A stretch of DNA of 64,000 bases from Sphingobacteriaceae bacterium (GTDB lineage Bacteria; Bacteroidota; Bacteroidia; UBA7662). The stretch is from positions 124,001 to 188,000 of the forward strand of contig JAUXNJ010000040.1 of NCBI GenBank assembly GCA_030682795.1, given 5' to 3'. Position 1 is the first letter of the stretch. Every line of letters begins with the position of its first letter. The notes below the pieces were generated by a model. It made no database searches. It saw only the letters and a program-made list of their open reading frames with translations, and was not told the origin of the DNA. Of the stretch, positions 34,028 to 42,521 are shown in pieces. A program made the position numbers and the translations under genes.

Positions 34028-35289
34028 GCGAGCATGCGCACCGGCTCCTCCAGCAACTGCTTAAACGTCTGCAGGAACTCCGCTCCCGACGCCCCATCCA
34101 CCACCCGGTGGTCGCAGCTAAGGGTTACTTTCATGCGGTTGCCCGGCACCACTTGACCGTTTTTCACCACGGGCTCCTGACGAATCGCGCCCACCGCCAT
34201 GATGCACGCATCAGGTGGATTGATGATAGCCGTGAACTCCTCGATGCCAAACATGCCCAGGTTGCTGATGGTAAAGGTGTTGCCTTCCCAATCGCTTGGC
34301 TGCAATTTCTTTTCTTTGGCTTTGCCAGCAAATACTTTCACCTCTGTGGCAATCTGTGACAAAGGCTTGCCATCGGCAAAACGCACCACAGGCACCAATA
34401 AACCTTCTTCCACTGCCATGGCCACGCCAATGTTTACATGCTCGTTGAAACGAATTTTGTCGCCCAACCAGCTGCTGTTGATTTTTGGATGTTTGCGCAG
34501 GGCCAAAGCCGAGGCCTTGATCACCATGTCGTTAAACGATACCTTGGCGCTGGCCACCTCGTTGATTTGGGTGCGGGCCGCCATGGCTTTATCCATGTCG
34601 ATGTCGATGGTTAAGTAGAAATGCGGCGCGCTGAACTTGCTCTCGGCCAAACGGCGGGCAATGGTTTTGCGCATCTGCGATACCGCCACTTCGGTGTATT
34701 TTTCTTGTCCCATCACCGGCGCAAAGCTTGGCGCACTGGCCGCTGCTGGGGTGTAGTTGTCGAGGTCGCGCTTTACAATGCGGCCGCCATCACCGCTGCC
34801 GCTGAGGGCACGCAGGTCGATGCCTTTGTCTTCGGCGATTTTGCGGGCAAGGGGACTGGCCTTCAAGCGGTCGTCGTCGCTGCTCGCTCCTACTGGCGCT
34901 GGAGCTGCTGCAGGTGCCGCTACCGGCGCTGCTTCAGCTTTGGCTGCGGGTGCTGGCGCTGCTTCCTTGGCTGGTGCTGCCTCGGCCTTGGCTTCGGTCT
35001 TGGCTTCATCTGGCGCACTTTCGCTGGCAATCAATGCCTTGATGTCTTCACCTTCTTTTCCTATGATGGCGATGATGGCATTCACCGGAACGGCTTCGCC
35101 TTTTTTAACGCCTATGTATAATAAAGTGCCAGACTCAAAATTTTCGAGCTCCATGGTGGCCTTGTCGGTCTCCACATCGGCCAAAATATCGCCTGGTTTA
35201 ACTTTATCGCCTTCTTTTTTGTGCCACTCTGCAATCACCCCTTCGGTCATGGTGTCGCTCATCTTGGGCATTCTGATTACTTCTGCCAT
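34024..35289 (-). CDS. pdhC: Pyruvate dehydrogenase E2 component (dihydrolipoyl acetyltransferase)
   Basis: This 421-residue protein has one lipoyl domain (residues 1-80, with the lipoylated K43 in ETDKATMEL) and a long Ala/Pro/Glu linker (about 85-135). A peripheral subunit-binding domain follows (about 138-175: SPLARKIAEDKGIDLRALSG), then the acyltransferase core with H394 and D398 in DHRVVDG. The segment MRKTIARRLAESKFSAPHFY is typical of pyruvate-type E2. It transfers the acetyl group to coenzyme A in the cytosolic complex. No E1 or E3 gene is adjacent in this window. The final codon and TAG stop lie at the edge of a B-type repeat unit. Confidence 0.93.
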   Translation of the reverse strand: MAEVIRMPKMSDTMTEGVIAEWHKKEGDKVKPGDILADVETDKATMELENFESGTLLYIGVKKGEAVPVNAIIAIIGKEGEDIKALIASESAPDEAKTEAKAEAAPAKEAAPAPAAKAEAAPVAAPAAAPAPVGASSDDDRLKASPLARKIAEDKGIDLRALSGSGDGGRIVKRDLDNYTPAAASAPSFAPVMGQEKYTEVAVSQMRKTIARRLAESKFSAPHFYLTIDIDMDKAMAARTQINEVASAKVSFNDMVIKASALALRKHPKINSSWLGDKIRFNEHVNIGVAMAVEEGLLVPVVRFADGKPLSQIATEVKVFAGKAKEKKLQPSDWEGNTFTISNLGMFGIEEFTAIINPPDACIMAVGAIRQEPVVKNGQVVPGNRMKVTLSCDHRVVDGASGAEFLQTFKQLLEEPVRMLA

Positions 35290-35491
35290 AAATTTTATGC
35301 TTATTTCGTATTCAAAAACGGCTGCTAAATTAGCCTAAAAAGCGGGATAAACCATTGATTTTGTCGCAAAAATGAAGGCTCCTTTTTAGATTTTCCTTAA
35401 AAAACCGCTGAATGCAGGAGGGAGGCTGGTTTGGCGAACAGTTTTTTGGGGAGATGGGCCAGCAGCCGTGCAAAAATCCGATATTCGTAGC

Positions 35492-36883
35492 ATGAACGCC
35501 CTTGCTGCCGAACTGCTTACCGCCTTGCGCCAATTGCTGGGGGAAGCCTATGTACTTACCCACGATCTCGAGGCTTTTGGTCGCGATGAAACCGAAGACC
35601 TGCTGTACTTGCCCCAGCTGGTGGTGCAGCCAGGAACGGCGGAGGAGGTGGCGGCGGTGTTGGCCATCTGCAACCAATTTGAGGTGCCCGTGACCACCCG
35701 GGGCGCAGGCACAGGCTTGAGTGGCGGGGCACTGCCGGTACAAGGAGGCGTGGTGCTCACCACTGCGCGCCTTAACCGCATTTTGGACATCGATACGCAA
35801 AACCTGCAGGCCACCCTCGAGCCTGGGGTGGTGACGCAGGTGTTTCAGGAGGCAGTGCAGGCGCACGGACTCTTCTACCCACCCGATCCCTCAAGTCGCG
35901 GCAGCTGTTTCATCGGCGGCAATTTGGCGGAGTCGGCCGGAGGACCGCGAGCCGTGAAGTACGGCACCACCAAAGATTATGTGCTCAACCTGCAAATTGC
36001 TTTGCCGAGCGGCGAGCTGCTGTGGACCGGCGCCAATGTGCTGAAAAATGCCACTGGTTACAACCTCACCCAATTGCTGGTGGGCAGCGAAGGCACGCTG
36101 GGGGTCATTACCAAGGTGGTGTTCCGCCTGCTGCCATATCCCCAACAAAATGTGCTCATGCTGGTGCCTTTTCACTCGCTGGAAGGCGCTTGTGCGGCGG
36201 TTTCGGCGGTTTTTCGGGCTGGCATCACGCCATCGGCCATGGAATTTATGGAGCGAGAGGCCATTGTTTGGGCGGCCGAATATTTAAAAATCCCCCTCGA
36301 TCTGCCCGCTGAGGTGCAGGCCCATTTGCTCATTGAGCTCGATGGACAGCAACTCGAACCGCTGTATGCCGAGGCCGAAAAGCTGTACGAGGTGCTGTCG
36401 ACTTTTGATTTTGGGGAGATTTTGCTGGCCGATACCACGGAGCAAAAGGAACAACTGTGGAAACTGCGGCGCAATGTGGCCTATGCGGTGAAAGCCAATT
36501 CTGTTTATAAAGAAGAAGACACCGTGGTGCCGCGTGCTTACCTGCCGCAAATCATCGGCAAGGTTAAGGAGGTGGGGGTAAAATATGGCTTTCAGTCGGT
36601 GTGCTACGGCCACGCCGGCGACGGGAATGTGCATGTGAACATCATCCGCGGGGAGTTGTCGCTCGAAGCTTGGGAGCAAACGGTGCAGCTCGGCATCCGC
36701 GAAATATTCGAAGAAGTGCAGCGGCTTGGCGGCACCATCAGCGGCGAGCATGGCATTGGCTTGGTGCAGCAGCCGTATATGGACATTGTGATGCAGCCCG
36801 TTCATTTTGAGCTCATGCGGGGCATTAAGCGGGTGTTTGATCCGAAGGGGATTTTGAATCCGGGAAAGATTATTGATTTTTGA
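35492..36883 (+). CDS. FAD-linked oxidase of the GlcD/lactate dehydrogenase type
   Basis: This 463-residue protein has an FAD-binding PCMH domain (TTRGAGTGLSGGALPVQGGV, residues about 68-87, and SSRGSCFIGGNLAESAGGPR). A FAD-oxidase C-terminal domain ends in GDGNVHVNI and GEHGIGLVQ, then the family tail FDPKGILNPGKI. It should oxidise a 2-hydroxy acid such as glycolate or D-lactate and pass electrons on. A Cys-rich partner protein is not adjacent, but one lies at 59716. A GTG eight codons earlier is a possible alternative start. The last codons (I-D-F-stop) fall in TTGATTTTTGATTTCGATT, which already resembles the A repeat that follows. Confidence 0.9.
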   Translation: MNALAAELLTALRQLLGEAYVLTHDLEAFGRDETEDLLYLPQLVVQPGTAEEVAAVLAICNQFEVPVTTRGAGTGLSGGALPVQGGVVLTTARLNRILDIDTQNLQATLEPGVVTQVFQEAVQAHGLFYPPDPSSRGSCFIGGNLAESAGGPRAVKYGTTKDYVLNLQIALPSGELLWTGANVLKNATGYNLTQLLVGSEGTLGVITKVVFRLLPYPQQNVLMLVPFHSLEGACAAVSAVFRAGITPSAMEFMEREAIVWAAEYLKIPLDLPAEVQAHLLIELDGQQLEPLYAEAEKLYEVLSTFDFGEILLADTTEQKEQLWKLRRNVAYAVKANSVYKEEDTVVPRAYLPQIIGKVKEVGVKYGFQSVCYGHAGDGNVHVNIIRGELSLEAWEQTVQLGIREIFEEVQRLGGTISGEHGIGLVQQPYMDIVMQPVHFELMRGIKRVFDPKGILNPGKIIDF

Positions 36884-37112
36884 TTTCGATTGGCGATTAG
36901 TGATTTGCGATTTCGATTAGCGATTTCCGATTTGGTGATAAAACACATAATAAGCCTAAAAAATGCATATTCTGGAACATTTTATTATACGCCAGAGCCT
37001 GTGCTGTCTGAAAAGTGAGCGCAGCGAACGCTCTGATGTCTGAAAAGCGAGCGCAGCGAGCGGTCTGAAAAGCGAAGCGGTCTATTCCGGTCACTGAGGT
37101 GCTCGAAGGGCC
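36877..37112 (+). repeat. Composite intergenic repeat, copy 3 (A array, linker, B units)
   Basis: Starting at the stop codon of the oxidase gene, an A array (TTTCGATTGGCGATTAG...) runs to about 36937. A linker shares GATTTCCGATTTGGTG with copy 1 and holds ATACGCCAGAGCCTG (36989-37003). Three B units follow (GAAAAGcGAGCGCAGCGAGC; 37010-37081), and a CCGGTCACTGAGG...TCGAAGGG unit closes the element (37087-37110). Confidence 0.8.
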
Positions 37113-37118
37113 CCAATT

Positions 37119-37210
37119 CTAAAATGTGCACAATGAAAATCCTTAAATTTGCACAACAAAAAGCCTTAAATCTGCACAATGAAAAGTCTAAAATTTGCAC
37201 AATGATATTT
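37119..37210 (+). repeat. Four tandem 23-bp iterated repeats before the DUF4143 ATPase gene
   Basis: Units start at 37119, 37142, 37165 and 37188, an exact 23-base period. The consensus is CTWAAATTTGCACAATGAAA plus about three bases. Differences between units are single substitutions. The last unit ends 36 bases before the ATG at 37246. The array is AT-rich and unlike the surrounding GC-rich repeats. It looks like an iterated protein-binding site (iteron-like operator). Confidence 0.85.
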
Positions 37211-37245
37211 ATTGTGTAGTTTTACAATCAGGTAATCAAGGTTTT

Positions 37246-38499
37246 ATGTCGTATGTTTCTCGAATCTTAGAAGGTGATTTAGCGGATAAATTAGCTGCTT
37301 CAGGGGCTGTACTCATCAAAGGGCCAAAATCATGTGGGAAAACTGCCACCGCCAAACAATTTGCTAAAAGTGTTTTGGAGATGGACAGGAACCCTCAAGT
37401 GCCGATGATCATGGCTACCAATCCGCAGTTATTATTAGCAGGCGAAACACCCCGATTGATTGATGAATGGCAAGTGGAGCCTGGCATTTGGAACAATGTG
37501 CGTCATGAAGTAGATGACCGAAAGTTGAAAGGGCAGTTTATTTTGACTGGTTCTGCAAATCCGAATGATGATGTTAAAATGCATAGTGGGTCGGGCCGAT
37601 TTACCGTGATTCACATGGATACCATGACTTGGCAGGAGCTTGGTTATGCTACGGGCTTGGTTAGGCTTTCCGACTTGCTCCATGGCCAAGTTGCCGATTT
37701 TTTTCAGGATGGAATCTCCCTGGATATTGTTATCGAGCGCATGATCATAGGCGGGTGGCCCACGCTTTTGGGAGAAAATGCCAAAAACGCCCTGAAATTA
37801 AATAGCGGGTATGTTGACCTATTATGTGAGGTAGACATGGGGAGGGTCTCGGGTGTGAAACGCGACCCTGTAAAAGTGAGAAGCTTGCTGAGGTCTTTGG
37901 CGAGAAATACAGCTACGCTGGTCGAGAATAAAACTTTGGAGCAGGATGTGAAAACTTTCGAGCGAAATGAATTATCCCGAAATACCATCACAGAATACCT
38001 CGATGCCTTATCTCGCTTAATGATTTTATACGAACAACCAGCCTTCAATCCGCACATACGGGCTGCGGCTTCTTTGCGGAAGGCACCCAAAAGGCATTTT
38101 TGCGATCCATCTCTGGCTGTGGCTGCTTTAGGTTTGGATCACGAAGCCTTACTTCAAGATTTACAATACACGGGATTTTTATTCGAGACTTTGGCTGTGC
38201 ATGAATTAAGAGTTTATGCCAAAGCCAACGATGCAGACATTTTTTATTACCAAGACTCGTATGGCTTAGAAGTGGATGCCATTGTTCAAAAGCGGAATGG
38301 AGATTACGCTGCTTTTGAAATAAAGCTGGGCGTGGGTCACATCGAAGAAGCTGCCAAGCAGCTAAAAAAATTCGAAGACAACATTGATACGGCCAAAATG
38401 AAACCGCCTAAATCGCTTAACATCATTACTGGCACTGGAATGAGTTACCGCCGCAGCGATGGTATTAACGTCATCTCTTTGGCTGCGCTGGGCCATTGA
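37246..38499 (+). CDS. AAA ATPase with DUF4143 domain
   Basis: This 417-residue protein has a P-loop (GPKSCGKTATAK, residues about 26-37), a Walker B-like segment (TPRLIDEWQ) and sensor-like ILTGSANP. A winged-helix-like middle (ELSRNTITEYLDALSRLMIL) leads to the C-terminal DUF4143 domain (FLFETLAVHELRVYAKAND, GLEVDAIVQKRNGDYAAFEI). The E-x-D and E-I-K pattern in that domain resembles a PD-(D/E)xK nuclease core. The family is widespread, highly mobile between genomes and of unknown role. The gene is bracketed by A-type repeats on both sides and preceded by the 23-bp repeats. The ATG at 37246 follows them; an in-frame TTG inside the last repeat is possible but less likely. Confidence 0.88.
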   Translation: MSYVSRILEGDLADKLAASGAVLIKGPKSCGKTATAKQFAKSVLEMDRNPQVPMIMATNPQLLLAGETPRLIDEWQVEPGIWNNVRHEVDDRKLKGQFILTGSANPNDDVKMHSGSGRFTVIHMDTMTWQELGYATGLVRLSDLLHGQVADFFQDGISLDIVIERMIIGGWPTLLGENAKNALKLNSGYVDLLCEVDMGRVSGVKRDPVKVRSLLRSLARNTATLVENKTLEQDVKTFERNELSRNTITEYLDALSRLMILYEQPAFNPHIRAAASLRKAPKRHFCDPSLAVAALGLDHEALLQDLQYTGFLFETLAVHELRVYAKANDADIFYYQDSYGLEVDAIVQKRNGDYAAFEIKLGVGHIEEAAKQLKKFEDNIDTAKMKPPKSLNIITGTGMSYRRSDGINVISLAALGH

Positions 38500-38641
38500 G
38501 GGATGAGCGATTTCGATTAGCGATTTGCGATTTCGATTAGCGATTTGCGATTTCGATTTGCGATTTCTGATTTTTTACTCCGGTCCCTGAGCGCTGCGAC
38601 AGCAGCAGTCGAAGGGCGGTCCCTGAGGTAGTCGAAGGGAA
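38497..38641 (+). repeat. A array and CCCTGAG-type units after the ATPase gene
   Basis: From the TGA stop codon, GATTTCGATTAGCGATTTGC words run to about 38570. Two CCCTGAG-type units follow (38580-38641: CGGTCCCTGAGCGCTGCGAC and GGTCCCTGAGG...TCGAAGGG). No linker or B unit is present in this copy. Confidence 0.75.
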
Positions 38642-38741
38642 ATAGAGAAAGAAAGACACTCATGCAAGCAGAAAAAATGGCATTTTAATACCGATTGAAA
38701 ATCATAATTTAAATAGCAGTCAATAAGGTTCTGATTTTTTA

Positions 38742-38788
38742 TTGATTTTTAGCAGATAATTCCGTATTTTTGCATGAATTTATCATGC
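38742..38788 (+). promoter_or_regulatory. Promoter and inverted repeat of the truncated symporter copy
   Basis: TTG (38742-38744), a 20-base spacer and TATTTTTG (38765-38772) form a good Bacteroidota promoter. GCATGA-attta-TCATGC (38772-38788) is a perfect 6-bp inverted repeat that contains the start codon at 38785. The same arrangement stands before the intact copy (41053-41100). Confidence 0.7.
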
Positions 38789-39909
38789 ATTTTATTGATT
38801 TCGTAATATTTGTTGTTTATATGTTGTTGATGCTGGGCGTGGGACTGTACTTCCACCGCAAGCACCAGGGAAACGACGATTATTACGTAGGTGGCCGTAA
38901 CATGAACAGTCTGCACATCGGGCTTTCGGTAGTGGCCACCGATGTAGGGGGTGGCTTTAGCATAGGGCTCGGCGGACTCGGCTTTGTGATGGGCCTCTCG
39001 GGCAGCTGGATGTTGTTTACAGGTCTCATTGGCGCTTGGTTGTCGGCCGTGCTGCTCATTCCCCGCATCTGCCAACACCCTAAATTCCGCGAATGGCTCA
39101 CCCTGCCGCAGTGGTTTGGTGCACGGTTTGGTCCCAAAGCCGCCCTCGTAGCCGGCCTCATTTCCGCCATCGGCTATACCGGTTTTACCAGCTCGCAACT
39201 GCTGGCCGGGGCCAAGTTGGCCAGCGCCGGTTTCCCCGACTTCAGCATCCAACAAGCGCTTTGGCTCATGGGCGGCATTGCCGTGGTGTATACGGTGATG
39301 GGCGGACTCAAAGCTGTGATATACACCGACACCATCCAATGGATCATCCTCTTGCTCGGCCTCGGCGGCATCGGCTTGCCCATCGCCTGGCAGGCAGTGG
39401 GCGGCTGGGCGGTCATTGAGCAAAGTCTGCCTGCCGACATGCTCAGCCTGCAAAACATCACTGCGGTGCAAATTTTCAACTGGGCCATCACCATCATTCC
39501 CATTTGGTTTGTGGGGATGACCTTGTTTCAGCGCATTTTGGCTTGCAAAGACGAGCGCACGGCACGCAGGGCGTGGTATTTGGCCGGACTGTTTGAATGG
39601 CCGATCATGGCCTTTATGGGCGTAGGCCTCGGTTTATTGGCGCGGGTAGCGGCCGAAAACGGGATGTTTGAAGCCCTGCATACGGGTGTAGACCCTGAAC
39701 AAGGCCTGCCGCTTTTGCTGGTGAATTTGCTGCCGGCGGGCTTATTGGGTTTGTTGTTGTCGGCCTACTTCAGCGCCATTTTAAGCACAGCCGACTCTTG
39801 TCTCATGGCCGCTTCGGGCAACGTCATCACCGATTTGATCCAGCCTTTTCGTCCCCAATGGGCCAGCAAAGTGCGCAGTTCGTAAATCGTAACCCTGCTC
39901 ATTGGCGTG
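38785..39909 (+). pseudogene. Truncated sodium:solute symporter copy
   Basis: This copy matches the intact symporter gene at 41097 with only four amino-acid differences in its 366 codons. It then meets a TAA (39883-39885), where the intact copy has CAA. Homology continues for about 24 more bases and ends near 39909, so the last 108 residues (three membrane helices) are missing. The remaining part keeps about ten helices and the start region, but a symporter of this family without its end is unlikely to work. It is the remnant of a 1151-bp duplication (38759-39909 and 41071-42221). Confidence 0.9.
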
Positions 39910-40044
39910 CAATGGTAGGTTGTTTGAAGGATATATTTATTTGTTTAATGATTTGTTTATATCGAAGATGATTTTTATATTTGGTTTGTTGTACATAGAT
40001 GGGCCAATGACATTTTGTACGATTCACATTTAAATCTTAGTACA

Positions 40045-40674
40045 ATGGGAAACAAAACGATTTTAATAATTGCACTTTTTGTTGCTTTTATTTCCTGCAG
40101 CAAAGAAGACCGCAAAACGAGCGTTGAAGGCCGGGTAATTACTTTTGGTACCGAAACCAAAGCCACCAATGAACCTCTTCGCATGGGATTGTACCAAACT
40201 ATTGTAGGCACAGGTTTAGGTACCGGAGAAAAACTGGTAGACGAAACGGTTACCGATACCAACGGATTTTATGAGTTTAGTTTTAAACCAGAGGGCAATT
40301 CATCTTATTACCTGAGGTTGATTACGCAGCCAATAGCCAAACACTTTAGTATAAGTTATTCTAATCAGGTACAGCTCGAAAGAGGCATCAAGCAAAAAAA
40401 GGACTATGTTTTACATCCCCATGCTTGGGTCAAACTTCGTTTAATTAATAATGGCCCGCATTTTCCGGGAGATATGATCAGATACACCATTGGCGTAGGT
40501 GGTATCAAACAGTTAAACGGGCCTGTTAATAATGAAAGCGACTATCTTGTTTATGGAAACAGACAAGTAACCATTTCTTACACTGTTTTTCGTGGGGATG
40601 AAAAGTTTGATGGGCAAAGCGTTGTTCCATTTGTGGCGGCTTTTGACACGGTTAACTATTCAATCGAGTATTAA
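40045..40674 (+). CDS. Lipoprotein of unknown function (HPHAW family)
   Basis: This 209-residue protein starts at the ATG at 40045 with a lipoprotein signal (KTILIIALFVAFISC, cysteine at residue 17). The mature part begins with a carboxypeptidase-regulatory-like beta sandwich (SVEGRVITFGTETKATNEPL, then VTDTNGFYEFSF). It ends with a domain opening LHPHAWVKLRLIN. The lipoprotein at 56774 has the same order and LYPHAWLKLYF, so both belong to one small family that I cannot name. It lies between the two symporter copies and would be lost by recombination between them. Confidence 0.75.
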   Translation: MGNKTILIIALFVAFISCSKEDRKTSVEGRVITFGTETKATNEPLRMGLYQTIVGTGLGTGEKLVDETVTDTNGFYEFSFKPEGNSSYYLRLITQPIAKHFSISYSNQVQLERGIKQKKDYVLHPHAWVKLRLINNGPHFPGDMIRYTIGVGGIKQLNGPVNNESDYLVYGNRQVTISYTVFRGDEKFDGQSVVPFVAAFDTVNYSIEY

Positions 40675-40712
40675 GTCACTCGAATTTCTACAAACTTCCA
40701 ATCTACTTTCTT

Positions 40713-40952
40713 ATGAAAAATACAACTTTCAACTGCTTGGTGGCAATTATTATTTTTTGTTTAGTTTTAACAGGAAGCTCCAAGGCACAATTAAGCCTTT
40801 CAAGCTACACAGCGCGTTACGACAGTTTGAAACCTTTTTTAAATACAGGAATACTATTAGATAGAAGCCCACTTAAGTTTGGGCCGCCAATGCTGATTTT
40901 AATCCTCGTTATTTCCAACCAAACTTGGATTCAGTTTGTGATGCCCTTATGA
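40713..40952 (+). pseudogene. Broken fragment of an exported protein gene
   Basis: The frame begins with a good signal peptide (MKNTTFNCLVAIIIFCLVLT...AQ) and the segment LSLSSYTARYDSLKPFLNTG. After LLDRSPLKF the protein-like reading moves to another frame (AANADFNPRYFQPNLDSVCD) and stops soon after. The fragment looks like the first 90 residues of a larger secreted protein, shifted once and then cut off. It lies between the symporter copies, in a region that has clearly been rearranged. Confidence 0.6.
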
Positions 40953-41052
40953 ATTGATAGTTATACCGCTTGCAAAAGCAGACCAGATGAATGAGTTAAA
41001 ACCACTTAAATAATTGAAGTTTTAATCTTAACTAATTGCTTGAGTATTTATT

Positions 41053-41100
41053 TTTGATTTTTTAAAATTTATTCCGTATTTTTGCATGAATTTATCATGC
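41053..41100 (+). promoter_or_regulatory. Promoter and inverted repeat of the symporter operon
   Basis: TTTG (41053-41056), a 20-base spacer and TATTTTTG (41077-41084) fit the consensus. GCATGA-attta-TCATGC (41084-41100) overlaps the start codon ATG at 41097. The inverted repeat sits where transcription should begin, so a bound regulator or a hairpin at the 5' end of the transcript could block expression. Confidence 0.7.
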
Positions 41101-42521
41101 ATTTTATTGATTTCGTAATATTTGTTGTTTATATGTTGTTGATGCTGGGCGTGGGGCTGTACTTCCACCGCAGGCACCAGGGAAACGACGATTATTATGT
41201 AGGTGGCCGTAATATGAACAGTCTGCACATCGGACTTTCGGTAGTGGCCACCGATGTGGGGGGTGGCTTTAGCATCGGGCTGGGCGGACTTGGTTTTGTA
41301 ATGGGCCTCTCGGGCAGCTGGATGCTGTTTACGGGTCTCATTGGCGCTTGGTTGTCGGCCGTGCTGCTCATTCCCCGCATCTGCCGGCACCCCAAATTCC
41401 GCGAATGGCTCACCCTGCCACAGTGGTTTGGCGCACGCTTTGGTCCCAAAGCCGCCCTCGTAGCCGGCCTCATCTCCGCCATCGGCTATACCGGCTTCAC
41501 CAGTTCGCAATTGCTGGCGGGGGCCAAGTTGGCCAGCGCCGGTTTCCCCGACTTCAGCATCCAACAAGCCCTTTGGCTCATGGGCGGCATTGCCGTGGTG
41601 TATACGGTGATGGGCGGACTCAAAGCCGTCATTTACACCGACACCATCCAATGGATCATCCTCTTGCTCGGCCTCGGCGGCATCGGCTTGCCCATCGCCT
41701 GGCAGGCAGTGGGCGGCTGGGAGGTCATTGAGCAAAGTCTGCCTGCCAACATGCTCAGCCTGCAAAACATCACAGCGGTGCAAATTTTCAACTGGGCCAT
41801 CACCATCATTCCCATTTGGTTTGTGGGGATGACCTTGTTTCAGCGCATTTTGGCTTGCAAAGACGAGCGTACGGCACGCCGGGCGTGGTATTTGGCCGGA
41901 CTGTTTGAATGGCCGATCATGGCCTTTATGGGCGTAGGCCTCGGTTTATTGGCGCGGGTAGCAGCCGAAAACGGAATGTTCGAAGCCCTGCATACGGGCG
42001 TGGATCCTGAACAAGGCCTGCCGCTTTTGCTGGTGAATTTGCTGCCGGCGGGTTTATTGGGTTTGTTGCTGTCGGCCTACTTCAGTGCCATTTTAAGCAC
42101 AGCCGACTCTTGCCTTATGGCCGCTTCGGGCAACGTCATCACCGACCTCATTCAGCCTTTTCGTCCCCAATGGGCCAACAAAGTACGCAGCTCGCAAATG
42201 GTTACCCTGCTCATTGGTGTATTGGCCATTGGCTTGGCCTGGAAAAGCACCCAAGTGCTCGAGCTCATGCTGAGTGCCTATGCCTTTTTGGTGTCGGGCT
42301 TGCTGGTGCCCATGCTTTTTGGTTTGTTTAGCAAACGAGGGGGACAAGCCGCAGCCATTGGCGCCATGCTCAGCGGCGGCAGCACCACTTTATTGCTCCA
42401 AACCCTTAACATCCCCTTACCCGGAGGCATCGACCCCAATATGGCGGGCATCAGCATCGCCTTTTTCACTTATCTATTCATTGCTGGCATTGGCCGGCCT
42501 AAAAACATAACGCATGCTTGA
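41097..42521 (+). CDS. Sodium:solute symporter (SSS family)
   Basis: This 474-residue protein has about 13 membrane helices and the SSS family layout: VVYMLLMLGVGLYFHRR, then NDDYYVGGRNMN, ATDVGGGFSIG and SAYFSAILSTADSCLMAASG (residues about 330-350), the last holding the conserved sodium-site region. It should import an organic solute with Na+. The gene overlaps the GNAT gene by 8 bases and is followed by an amino-acid-racemase-like gene, so the substrate may be an amino acid or peptide (inference). The start ATG at 41097 lies inside an inverted repeat. A truncated duplicate is at 38785. Confidence 0.93.
   Translation: MHFIDFVIFVVYMLLMLGVGLYFHRRHQGNDDYYVGGRNMNSLHIGLSVVATDVGGGFSIGLGGLGFVMGLSGSWMLFTGLIGAWLSAVLLIPRICRHPKFREWLTLPQWFGARFGPKAALVAGLISAIGYTGFTSSQLLAGAKLASAGFPDFSIQQALWLMGGIAVVYTVMGGLKAVIYTDTIQWIILLLGLGGIGLPIAWQAVGGWEVIEQSLPANMLSLQNITAVQIFNWAITIIPIWFVGMTLFQRILACKDERTARRAWYLAGLFEWPIMAFMGVGLGLLARVAAENGMFEALHTGVDPEQGLPLLLVNLLPAGLLGLLLSAYFSAILSTADSCLMAASGNVITDLIQPFRPQWANKVRSSQMVTLLIGVLAIGLAWKSTQVLELMLSAYAFLVSGLLVPMLFGLFSKRGGQAAAIGAMLSGGSTTLLLQTLNIPLPGGIDPNMAGISIAFFTYLFIAGIGRPKNITHA

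Noticed and set aside
38785-39885. A functional second symporter
   Set aside because: The frame ends at a TAA in place of CAA and the last 108 residues are absent, so it is treated as a pseudogene.
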